The notes under the pieces were generated by a model that searched no databases, was not told where the DNA came from, and saw only the letters and a list, made by a program, of their open reading frames with translations. This document shows positions 53,952 to 61,936 of a stretch of 64,000 bases of DNA, in pieces. The DNA is from Psychroserpens sp. NJDZ02 (lineage in GTDB: Bacteria; Bacteroidota; Bacteroidia; Flavobacteriales; Flavobacteriaceae). How positions within the stretch are numbered: the first letter of the stretch is position 1; the number at the start of each line of letters is the position of its first letter. Location: contig NZ_CP039451.1 of assembly GCF_004843725.1 (NCBI RefSeq), positions 928,501 to 992,500 on the forward strand. The letters are read 5' to 3'. A program made the translations under genes and the position numbers.

Positions 53952-54917
53952 ATGAAAAAAATACTATTTATAACAATCTCATTGTTTTTGATAAACAATG
54001 TTCATTCTCAAGACAAAAAAAAGTATAAAGAATATATGCCGTTTAAGCATAATAACCTCTGGGGGATTGTTGATTCTACTCAAAAAACCATAATAGAGCC
54101 TAAATATAATGATATTAGACTTTTAGGCGAATTAGATTATGTTTCTTTTGATGATGAATTAATTTTTGATTTAGAAAAGGGAACTCAACAAAAATCTCCA
54201 GGAACGTTTCAAACTGAAATTTTTGTAAACAAACAACGGTTTTATCTATTTAACAATGGAGATATCTCACTTTTAATAGACCTGAAAAATAATGAAAAAA
54301 TAGCATTATCGCTTAAATACTCCAACTTTGAAAATGTAATACTAACTAATCCTAATTCTGGCATTGAAAATGAATTCATAATTGGCCAATTAGATTACGA
54401 CAGCTATATATTATTAAAAAATAATAAAAAATTACCTTCCGTTATCTCAGGAAAAATTAGTGAACCAGGTTTATTAGTTGATGAATCATCCAATAAAAAC
54501 GTTTATTTCACTGCAATTAAGAACTCAAAAACATATGTATACAACACGAATTTAAAAATAGTAAACACCTTTTTGAACAAAGAAAAACTACAAGAAAATC
54601 TAGGGATTTTAGCAAAAAAAACAAACAGTGATGGATTAAGGCAAGAATGCTTCTCCTGTCACGAAACAATGGGTAATCGCAGTTTTCCCGAAGACCCATT
54701 ACTGCCTGAAATATTTGAAGTTTCATATAAATCAAATCGTCTTAGTGTCGTTTATAAAAACAAAGAAGGTAAAGAAATAGAAGTTAATCCCTATGACACT
54801 TTTGAAAAAGGTTGTGGGTATTTGGATGGTGTAACCTTTGGTAAAAATCTGATTTTTACAGACCTCAACTATGTTAGACCAAAAAAACTAATGTTTCCAA
54901 AAGAATATTTAGATTAA
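53952..54917 (+). CDS. Secreted WG-repeat-like protein with one CxxCH motif, cassette 14
   Basis: Length is 321 residues with signal peptide MKKILFITISLFLINNVHSQ. NNLWGIVDSTQKTIIEPKYNDI is one WG (KWG) beta-hairpin repeat; later repeats are weak. ECFSCHETMG near residue 233 contains CxxCH, which can bind haem c, but only once and without a cytochrome fold, so this may be chance. Its cassette core was removed by composite remnant 2. Confidence 0.62.
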   Translation: MKKILFITISLFLINNVHSQDKKKYKEYMPFKHNNLWGIVDSTQKTIIEPKYNDIRLLGELDYVSFDDELIFDLEKGTQQKSPGTFQTEIFVNKQRFYLFNNGDISLLIDLKNNEKIALSLKYSNFENVILTNPNSGIENEFIIGQLDYDSYILLKNNKKLPSVISGKISEPGLLVDESSNKNVYFTAIKNSKTYVYNTNLKIVNTFLNKEKLQENLGILAKKTNSDGLRQECFSCHETMGNRSFPEDPLLPEIFEVSYKSNRLSVVYKNKEGKEIEVNPYDTFEKGCGYLDGVTFGKNLIFTDLNYVRPKKLMFPKEYLD

Positions 54918-55042
54918 ACTTTTAATTTTTAAACATAAAAAAATAGAGTTGTAATATAAATCACAACGTTTTTACAATACAAAAAACGTTATTTCATAAA
55001 ACAACTATATGAAAAATAAAATTGGCAACAAAACATAAACGG

Positions 55043-55880
55043 CTACAAATCGAGTAGACGGCTCCGACTAAAATAGTCGGAGTGCGCCTCTCACACCACC
55101 GTACGTACATAACTACGTTGGTCCTTTCGTATCTATTGCGACTAGCAATACAACTCAGGAACGTATACGGCGGTTCGTAAATCATCACACCAAAAGGCTT
55201 TTCTCCCTTGGTACTATCTTCTAATTTAGGCATAGGCTACCACTAGTGCTCTTATGCGAATTTTGAAGAGAATTAAGTTCAGTCCTTCCTTACTTGTGAG
55301 ACCGTCGGAGGCATTGCATCTCCTCGTTTCCTTCAAGTACTATGACCTCTGCTGACTGCTCCAAATAGTCAATTGGTAACTTTCGAGACCTCCCCAGGTA
55401 ATAGCATCCTCTTTCACTCAATCACTCCCGTATCTACATAATTACCCTTTTGGTACCGTTTGGGCGTTACAAAGGTGTGCTTCCTTACCCAAACAATTAT
55501 GCCTCTGTATACGATTTCTGTTCGTCAGTACCGAGTTTTGTAGTCTCGCTTCCTTCAGATAAAACCTCACGGTTTTCACCCTTGCGACTTACTAATGCTT
55601 CAAGACGTTACTCCTGCGCATAAGGGACTTGCACCCTCTAGATTAATTATCTACCTTTAGGTAAATAAAAAGATGCCCATGCTGGGCACACACAATGGCT
55701 ATAGTTAATACGGGTTTTAGTTTTAATTCAAAGTTTAGTGTGTTTTTATAAAGTCCGCCAAATCTTTTGATTTGGCTTTAGAACAAAAAAGATAAAACAA
55801 AATAGAAAGTTTTGGCTAAGTGCTTAACTCGAAATTAATCGCTTTTAATTCCCGTACTAACCATAGCCGAGACGTTAGCA
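55043..55880 (+). other. attC-like site 14 (about 195 bp without intron F, long class)
   Basis: Left CTACAA (55043-55048) completed by ACAATGG after the intron (55692); right core GTTAGCA (55874-55880). The paired arms AATGGCTATAGTTAATACGGG and CCCGTACTAACCATAGCCG are near perfect. The left core cannot be checked against its cassette start, which is lost. Confidence 0.75.
55049..55691 (-). mobile_element. Group II intron F, ORF-less, with altered domain V (643 bp)
   Basis: It has the same ends as the other copies. The domain V tip, ACGGGTCTCGTATACGG elsewhere, is interrupted by about 40 extra bases (about 55108-55160, ACATAACTACGTTGGTCC...). There are more scattered changes than in other copies (for example GGTACCGTTTGGG). 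It is probably the oldest copy and may not splice. Confidence 0.85.
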
Positions 55881-55903
55881 AATATTCAAAAAAAACAAAT
55901 ATA

Positions 55904-56359
55904 ATGAACCAAGAATTTAAAATTAAAGAAAATGGATTTTCTGAAATAAGTAAGCCTATAATTCTGAAAATAGCACTAATATTAGCAACTATACTTATTG
56001 TTGTTTTAGGAATAAAATCAAAAGGTTTTACTACAAAAATAGATACACTTATAGTTGTGGCTCCAATAGTAATTGGAATTTTCTCTTTAATTGTTTTTTT
56101 AGCAATGAAAAGAGTTAAAAAACAATTTGAAAGTTTCGTCCTAATAATCAATAAAAACGAAATTAGTAGAGAGCAACTTTATATTAAAAAAACTTCAATA
56201 CCAATAGACAAAATTAAATCTATTTCCATCAATGAGAGAAAAGGGCTGACTATTCAAGGAGAAAGTAGTTTACCACAAGAAATGATTTTAATACCAAAAG
56301 AAATTGAAGATTTCGAAAAAGTAAAAGAATTATTATCAGAAATATACCCTATGAAGTAA
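55904..56359 (+). CDS. Two-TM protein with PH-like C-terminal domain, cassette 15
   Basis: Length is 151 residues from the ATG at 55904 (MNQEFKIKENGFSEIS). An upstream frame from 55820 would lie in the attC-like site. Two membrane segments (ILKIALILATILIVVLG, about 21-37; LIVVAPIVIGIFSLIVFLA, about 49-67) are followed by a small beta domain (FESFVLIINKNEISREQLYIKKTSIPIDKIKSISI) like bacterial PH/YdbT domains. Function unknown. Cassette start GTTAGCAAATATT matches ACATTTGCTAAC after the gene. Confidence 0.68.
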   Translation: MNQEFKIKENGFSEISKPIILKIALILATILIVVLGIKSKGFTTKIDTLIVVAPIVIGIFSLIVFLAMKRVKKQFESFVLIINKNEISREQLYIKKTSIPIDKIKSISINERKGLTIQGESSLPQEMILIPKEIEDFEKVKELLSEIYPMK

Positions 56360-56375
56360 AGATGAAATAAAAACA

Positions 56376-56388
56376 TTTGCTAACAATG
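56376..56388 (+). other. attC-like site 15, left end only
   Basis: TTTGCTAAC plus AATG, the inverse of the cassette 15 start, cut at the same place as sites 11 and 13 by an IS1182-family remnant. Confidence 0.6.
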
Positions 56389-56760
56389 GTAACCGTTGCA
56401 CAACCCCTTAAAAAAACATAAAAACAGCTTAAAATCTTTGATTTTAAGCTGTTTTTAATTTTGACTCTCCGTATTTTCTATAAAATGCAAGTGGCTTAAA
56501 ACTTAGTATTCGAAGGCTTATTAGGTGTTTTTTGGTACTTTTAATAAAAGCAAGTAGTCCCGCTATACTTTCTGGCCCGTTTTTCATATATTTTAAATAC
56601 TTTTTAAGATTATAGGCTGTTGCGGATAGATGCATATACTTATTAACTTATTTAATCCCAAGGGTATTTACCTTACTCATGCCTAAAAACTGGGTTAGCG
56701 TAACAAATACTGGGGCGATCTACTTTGTCGTTTACCTTTCATATAGCTTCCTTTTTTACT
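56389..56760. mobile_element. IS1182-family remnant 3 (left end, about 370 bp)
   Basis: It matches the left 370 bp of the element at 33718, including the GTAACCGTTGCACAACCCC end and the transposase C-terminus (minus strand, frames broken). It runs directly into a truncated coding frame. Confidence 0.8.
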
Positions 56761-56889
56761 ATTTTGCACTCAGAAATTATTTGGTACGGTAGAGCGTATT
56801 CCCTAGCTACTGGTTGGGATTTAGAAAAGGATATTATTACCAAAATAATCGATAGAAAAACGGTATTGAACGACTATAACAAGAAATAA
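56761..56889 (+). pseudogene. C-terminal fragment of an unknown gene, truncated by the IS remnant
   Basis: An open frame without start reads ...LHSEIIWYGRAYSLATGWDL and ...EKDIITKIIDRKTVLNDYNKK, then TAA at 56887-56889. The ankyrin gene starts 3 nt later, so the two were probably one cassette operon. The family is not recognised. Confidence 0.55.
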
Positions 56890-56892
56890 AAA

Positions 56893-59800
56893 ATGCTACA
56901 AAAAAAAATGCTTTTACCTCTTATTACACTTTTGCTATCTTGTAATATAGGTTTTGGTCAAGATAAAATGACCTTAATAGACCTAATTTACAACGATAAA
57001 TATGAAGAAGCTAAAGCTTTAATTAAGGAGAAAAAATATATTAACCAAATAGACGAAGACGGTGGAACTGCATTTATGTGGGCGATCTACAAAAACCAGC
57101 TAGATATTGCCAAACTTCTTAAAATAAACGGAGCCAAAGTCCATAAAAAAGACATTTTATATGACGATAATTGGGATTTAGCTGTTGGAAGCCCATTAAC
57201 TGTTGCTGCTTTAAATGCAGATTTAGACATGATTAAATTTCTTGTATTGGATTGTGGCATCAAAGCAAATGACAGAGAATTAGACTCCAATGGTAACTTA
57301 GCTTGGAACGCCATGTTCTACTTAGCTTACCGAAATGACTTTGAAGAAATTGCTGATTTTTTGATTAAAAAAGGTGCAGATATCAACTTAAAGGATTCAG
57401 ACAAAAAATCGCCTTTATCTTACGCATTTACAAACGAAAACTACAACTACACGAGATACCTTTTAAATAAAAATGCTAAAAGTATTTTTGTGGATGCTCA
57501 AGGTAGAACAGAGGCTACTTTTGCTATTTCGTGCGGAGAAACTGAAACTGCTAAAAAGCTTTTATTGAAGTCTCCTGATTTAATACATAAAAACGAGAAA
57601 TTGTATGCCAACCCTTTGTGTGTTGCAATTATTAATGAGGATGAGAATATGGTAGCATGGCTACTACAAAATGGCGCAAACAAAAAAGTGCCTTTAAATT
57701 TTGTAGCCTCTATTTTTAAAGAAGCAGCATTAAAAGAAAGTTATGGTACTTATTCTCTTTTGAAAAAGTATATTTTAAATAATGATTTAGCAAACCCAAC
57801 TTTAATACCAAGTGATACTTTAAAAAAAATTATACAAACAACATATAACCCTGCTATTTTTAAAATGTTGCTGAACAATAACTTTAAGGTAACCGGAAAT
57901 GGTGAAGATATTTATACTAAAAACAAATACGAAAGCATAAGACAACTAAACAATAAAATACGAATTTTAGAGGAGTATGGTATTCAAATACCAATTATAG
58001 ACTCAATTACTTCTCCTTTCTTCCAAAAAACTCTCAAAAACAAAAAGTTTAATAACTCAATTTTTGAACATGTTTCTAAAACCAAAACACCCGACAGTGA
58101 GTTTTATTATGATGTACTTGCTGCTGCAATCCATAACAACAATATAACTGCTTTTAATTCTGTTTTTGATAAAAAAGTAACATTAGAACCTCAAAAGGTT
58201 TATAAAAACTCCAATTTTCTTTGGATGGCTTTTAAAGACGAGAACTTACTTTTATTTAAAAAACTGTTAGAAAACGGTAGAGATACAGAATTTTTATTTG
58301 AAGAAAACAAAACACTCTTACATAGAATCATAACAAGTGATAGACATCAAGACTGTAGTTATTTGCCATTTATAGAAGTATTATTAGACTATGGTGCTAA
58401 TATAGATGCTATTGATAATGAAGGAAATACAGCCCTACATTTATCTAACAAAGATTGTATTGATAAGTTGTTAATTCGTTATGGTGCAGATGTTAGTGCT
58501 ACAAATAACAAAGAAGATTCCCCTTCTAAAAACACCTATTTATATGCTGGCGACATTCTCGATTTCACCCACACCAAAGAACCTCAAAAATTGGTAGACA
58601 TCTTTAATTTTACCGTAGATAAATATCTTACCCAAAATAGCGTTACCAATTTTACTCCTATTTTAAAAAGTATTTTAAAACGAGGTATTAATCTTAAGGA
58701 TAAAGAGACCATTGCCAAAATTAATCTCAATATTATTTCTTTGGCAAAATCTACCAAACATTTTAATTACTTTAATAAACTACAAAAATTATTAGATACT
58801 CATAGTAAAGGTTACAAAGTCCCTGGTTTAGATCTTATATTGATTAATAAATTGGCGGAAGATTCCAAAATACCAAAATCTATAACCCAAATAATCTTAG
58901 ATGATAATTTACCTCAATTTAAAAGTAAGGTTCAATCGTTAGATTTGTCTGAAGTAGATTATAATGATGATGATGCTATGCGTATATTTTTAGCCTTAGC
59001 TGCACAGGCAAAGTCTAACAAAATTGTTATGCACCTTATAAAAGAAGGCATCAATCCTTTTAACCAAAAAATAATACCTTATAGTTCATACCCAGGTAGT
59101 AAACTAGACATCCTTCAAACTCTTGTAGATAAAAAAAATCTGCAAGCTGTAAAGTACGCTCTAAACACTGAAAACGCTTCGAGTAGTTATGATATAATGA
59201 ACAATTATGTAATTATCTGTGAGTTGGAAAATGAGAAATTTGTAAAAGAGTATTTAGACCATTATTTAAAAAAAGAATCTTATTTAATAAAATCTTTTAA
59301 GACAAATGGAGATTACATTTATAAATTGAATCTTGGTGTTGTTAGAAACAACCTTTGGGGCGTGTTAGAATACCTATCCGAAAAAGGAATTTCAATGGAA
59401 AAAGCCATAGAAACAAGCGTTAATCGTTCTGGATGGACACATAAATTAAATACACTATTAATTTTAGAAGAAAAAATAGACTTTATTAAGTATTACTTAA
59501 ACAAATGTGATAAGAAACAGTATCTATCACTTATAAATCAATACAGTAAGTATATTATAAAAAATAACAGCACTAAAATAATAGACCTGTTTGCTCCTTA
59601 TATAATGAAGAACGAATCAAACTCCAGTAAATTTTACAGCAACGAAGAAATGATTCATGGGTACTATACATATGCGATACTCTATGACAATAAATATGCT
59701 ATGGATGCAATGCTTAAAATACACCCGAAAGAAAAATCTAAAAAACTAATTAGACACCTTAAAGAAGCAATAGATTACTCTAATTATAACTTCATCTCTT

Positions 59801-60564
59801 CTTACTACGACAATGAGTTTGATATGTCTATAAAATTATCTACCAGAGGAAAACATCATGCAGGAACTGGTGATACGGGTATGATTGAATATGCCATTCA
59901 AACGAACAGACCTGATATGATTCCTTTTTTATTAGAGTGCGATGTAACGCTTGACAACCCCGCAAACAACAGTAACAGCCCTGTTAAATATGCTGCAGAA
60001 ACTTACAATACAAAACTTATAGAAACAATACTAAATTTTGATGTAAACCCAAATATAATTGCCACACATTATTTTGAACCGTATATACATTTTTACAACA
60101 AACCATGGTCTCAAATACTTATAGACAGAGGGTTTGAAAAAGGTTTTGAAGCTTTTTGGAAAAAGGGAGTAAATCCAAATATTAATTATCAAAAAAATAA
60201 CCTTTTGCATACTATGGTTAAGAACGATTATGATTTTACAGAGAATGCTCCAGACATTTTAAATAAGATAACAAATATTAATCAGCAAAATAACTACGGA
60301 GAAACAGCTTTATTTTTAGCTTGTAAAACAGGAAATATAAAACTTGTAAAAGCATTATTAGATAAAAATGCAGATACTAATATTGCTAATAATCAACATG
60401 TAACTCCATTAATGATTGCATCATTTTCTAATCACTTAAAAATAACAGAAGTACTTATTAATTCAAAAGCAATAGTAGAAAGCGTTGATAATAAAAATAG
60501 AAATGCGCTAATGTATGCAGAGCTCGGAAATGCAAGAGAGGTGATTAGCTTTCTAAAGAAATAG
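56893..60564 (+). CDS. Large ankyrin-repeat lipoprotein or secreted protein, cassette 16
   Basis: Length is 1223 residues. The N-terminus MLQKKMLLPLITLLLSCNIGFGQ is a signal with either a lipobox (LLSC) or a plain cleavage after FGQ. Ankyrin repeats are clear near the start (GGTAFMWAIYKNQLDIAKLLKINGAKV; KSPLSYAFTNENYNYTRYLL), in the middle (NIDAIDNEGNTALHLSNKDCIDKLLIRYGADV) and at the end (NNYGETALFLACKTGNIKLVKALLDKNAD; HVTPLMIASFSNHLKITEVLIN); the rest is degenerate repeats. It is a protein-binding scaffold with no catalytic motif. At 3.7 kb it is very large for a cassette gene. Confidence 0.8.
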   Translation: MLQKKMLLPLITLLLSCNIGFGQDKMTLIDLIYNDKYEEAKALIKEKKYINQIDEDGGTAFMWAIYKNQLDIAKLLKINGAKVHKKDILYDDNWDLAVGSPLTVAALNADLDMIKFLVLDCGIKANDRELDSNGNLAWNAMFYLAYRNDFEEIADFLIKKGADINLKDSDKKSPLSYAFTNENYNYTRYLLNKNAKSIFVDAQGRTEATFAISCGETETAKKLLLKSPDLIHKNEKLYANPLCVAIINEDENMVAWLLQNGANKKVPLNFVASIFKEAALKESYGTYSLLKKYILNNDLANPTLIPSDTLKKIIQTTYNPAIFKMLLNNNFKVTGNGEDIYTKNKYESIRQLNNKIRILEEYGIQIPIIDSITSPFFQKTLKNKKFNNSIFEHVSKTKTPDSEFYYDVLAAAIHNNNITAFNSVFDKKVTLEPQKVYKNSNFLWMAFKDENLLLFKKLLENGRDTEFLFEENKTLLHRIITSDRHQDCSYLPFIEVLLDYGANIDAIDNEGNTALHLSNKDCIDKLLIRYGADVSATNNKEDSPSKNTYLYAGDILDFTHTKEPQKLVDIFNFTVDKYLTQNSVTNFTPILKSILKRGINLKDKETIAKINLNIISLAKSTKHFNYFNKLQKLLDTHSKGYKVPGLDLILINKLAEDSKIPKSITQIILDDNLPQFKSKVQSLDLSEVDYNDDDAMRIFLALAAQAKSNKIVMHLIKEGINPFNQKIIPYSSYPGSKLDILQTLVDKKNLQAVKYALNTENASSSYDIMNNYVIICELENEKFVKEYLDHYLKKESYLIKSFKTNGDYIYKLNLGVVRNNLWGVLEYLSEKGISMEKAIETSVNRSGWTHKLNTLLILEEKIDFIKYYLNKCDKKQYLSLINQYSKYIIKNNSTKIIDLFAPYIMKNESNSSKFYSNEEMIHGYYTYAILYDNKYAMDAMLKIHPKEKSKKLIRHLKEAIDYSNYNFISSYYDNEFDMSIKLSTRGKHHAGTGDTGMIEYAIQTNRPDMIPFLLECDVTLDNPANNSNSPVKYAAETYNTKLIETILNFDVNPNIIATHYFEPYIHFYNKPWSQILIDRGFEKGFEAFWKKGVNPNINYQKNNLLHTMVKNDYDFTENAPDILNKITNINQQNNYGETALFLACKTGNIKLVKALLDKNADTNIANNQHVTPLMIASFSNHLKITEVLINSKAIVESVDNKNRNALMYAELGNAREVISFLKK

Positions 60565-60620
60565 CGTAACAGCTGAACTATTTTTCATAATAGGTATAAA
60601 CTTCAAAAATCTAACTAACG

Positions 60621-60633
60621 TTTTGTAACATTA
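60621..60633 (+). other. attC-like site 16, left end only (right end of the array)
   Basis: TTTTGTAACATTA before the fourth IS1182-family remnant (GTAAGCGTTGCACAACGCC) occupies the same position as the left ends of sites 11, 13 and 15. The cassette start is unknown, so the core cannot be checked. Confidence 0.45.
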
Positions 60634-60793
60634 GTAAGCGTTGCACAACGCCTTAAAAATCACAAAAACAGCCTAAAATCTTTGATTTTAAGCTGTTTTT
60701 AATTTTCACGGTCCGCATTTTCTCTAAAATGCAAGTAGCTTAAAACATAGCAATCTAATGTTTATTAGCTAGTTTTTCGTGTTTTTAATAAAA
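60634..60793. mobile_element. IS1182-family remnant 4 (about 160 bp, most diverged)
   Basis: GTAAGCGTTGCACAACGCC, the AGCCTAAAATC...GATTTTAAGCTGTT hairpin and ATGCAAGTAGCTTAAAACATAG match the left end of the element at 33718 with many changes. Confidence 0.75.
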
Positions 60794-61074
60794 TATTCCG
60801 AATATAATCTTGGTTAATTATTCTAAAGACACTAGTAATAAAAAGTAAATTGATCACTCAATTTACTTTCTATTATCTATAAACCATTCTATCTACTTGC
60901 AACAATTATAAAAGGGTGTTTATTCTAAATAAAACAATACCACCACCTTGCAATTGTTTTATGAGTAATACAAAAACACAAGTCTAATTATATTATATTT
61001 ATAAAATCTTGTCGTCTATAGCGACAAGCAGTCATTATACTGCAATTATCAACCCTATTAACAAAAGGAATACA
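60794..61074. other. Intergenic region right of the array
   Basis: About 280 bp, no gene. It holds the hairpin AAAGTAAATTGA-TCAC-TCAATTTACTTT (60842-60869), a plausible bidirectional terminator. No attC-like arm is seen here, so the array ends at about 60633. Confidence 0.6.
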
Positions 61075-61845
61075 ATGAAAAGCAATACTAAATTAACTGG
61101 AAAAAACGTTTTAATAACAGCTGGTGCTCAAGGCATTGGCGAGTCCATTACAAAACATTTTATCGATAGCGGCGCAAATGTTGCTATTCACTATTTTTCT
61201 AGCGCTGATACCGCAAACGAATTAACAGCATATGCCACTAGTAAAGGACAAAAAGCAGTTGCTATAAGCGGAGATTTAACTAAAGAAGCCGATGCCAATG
61301 CACTAGTAGACAAAACAGTCAAAGCTCTTGGTGGTTTAGATATATTAATTAATAATGCAGGATCATTGGTTGCTCGCAAATTACTAAGCGAACTGGAAGC
61401 CGAATTCTGGCATAAAGTAATGGATATTAACCTGACATCGATGCTGTATGTAACACGAGCTGCGGCACCTTATTTGGCAAAAAACGAAACTAGTAGTATC
61501 GTTAATTTAGCATCACTTGCTGGTCGTAAAGGTGGTCACCCAGGATCTTTAGCTTATGCGACAAGTAAAGGCGCTATCTTAACTTTAACGCGAGCACTGT
61601 CTACAGAATTAGGACCAAACGGAACAAGAGTTAATGCTGTTGCACCAGGTCTAATCCTTGGTACTTCATTTCATAACACACATACAACAAAGGAATCCGC
61701 AGCAGAAACAACTGCAGGGATACCAATCCAACGCGCAGGTAACGCAGCTGACGTTGCTAGAGCTGTCATTTATTTAGCTTCTGAATATGATGGATTTATT
61801 ACTGGCGCGACACTTGACATTAATGGTGGTGTTTATAATATGTAA
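61075..61845 (+). CDS. SDR-family oxidoreductase (short chain)
   Basis: Length is 256 residues from the ATG at 61075 (MKSNTKLTGKNVLIT); an earlier TTG frame adds 22 unlikely residues. The nucleotide site is VLITAGAQGIGESI (AxGxxxGIG instead of the usual TGxxxGIG), followed by NNAGSL, the active-site SLA and YATSK (Ser/Tyr/Lys) and DINGGVYNM at the end. A classical SDR, substrate unknown. Confidence 0.9.
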   Translation: MKSNTKLTGKNVLITAGAQGIGESITKHFIDSGANVAIHYFSSADTANELTAYATSKGQKAVAISGDLTKEADANALVDKTVKALGGLDILINNAGSLVARKLLSELEAEFWHKVMDINLTSMLYVTRAAAPYLAKNETSSIVNLASLAGRKGGHPGSLAYATSKGAILTLTRALSTELGPNGTRVNAVAPGLILGTSFHNTHTTKESAAETTAGIPIQRAGNAADVARAVIYLASEYDGFITGATLDINGGVYNM

Positions 61846-61858
61846 TTACTGATTAAAT

Positions 61859-61908
61859 TATATATGTTTGAACACAAAAGATTATCTATTAACTGTTTAA
61901 ACATATAT
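61859..61908. terminator. Hairpin after the SDR gene
   Basis: TATATATGTTT pairs with AAACATATATA around a 27-nt loop and is followed by ATTTTTAATT. Confidence 0.5.
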
Positions 61909-61936
61909 AATTTTTAATTAGAATACCTTTACTAAA

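Larger units (their letters stand above)
28189..60633 (+). other. Integron-like gene-cassette array (CALIN type, about 16 cassettes)
   Basis: All cassette genes are on the plus strand. Cassette cores (the GTT of each) are at 28189, 31091, 31478, 32217, 32731, 35542, 38301, 42973, 46039, 48052, 49986, 52420 and 55874. The cores before the genes at 51734, 53952 and 56893 were lost to IS remnants. Each surviving core is followed, after the gene, by its own reverse complement ending in AAC, as in integron cassettes. Inter-cassette sites fold as long palindromes with arms such as GTATAAAAATAATTGC. No tyrosine recombinase is encoded in the window, so the array is a cluster of attC-like sites lacking an integrase here. 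The cores fit GTTR but not always GTTRRRY. Confidence 0.85.

Noticed and set aside
54994..55233. 79-residue minus-strand ORF as a gene
   Set aside because: It is the translation of the 3' RNA domains of group II intron F, including domain V.
55820..55903. N-terminal extension of the cassette 15 protein
   Set aside because: These codons are the right arm and core of attC-like site 14. The ATG at 55904 gives a normal start.
28189..60633. Array as a genomic island made by IS accumulation alone
   Set aside because: IS elements alone do not explain the cassette-specific inverted ends, the uniform gene orientation or the constant 137-bp site length.
28189..60633. An integrase gene within the array
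   Set aside because: No tyrosine or serine recombinase ORF is present. The only recombinases are the IS110, IS1182 and IS3 transposases and the intron reverse transcriptase.
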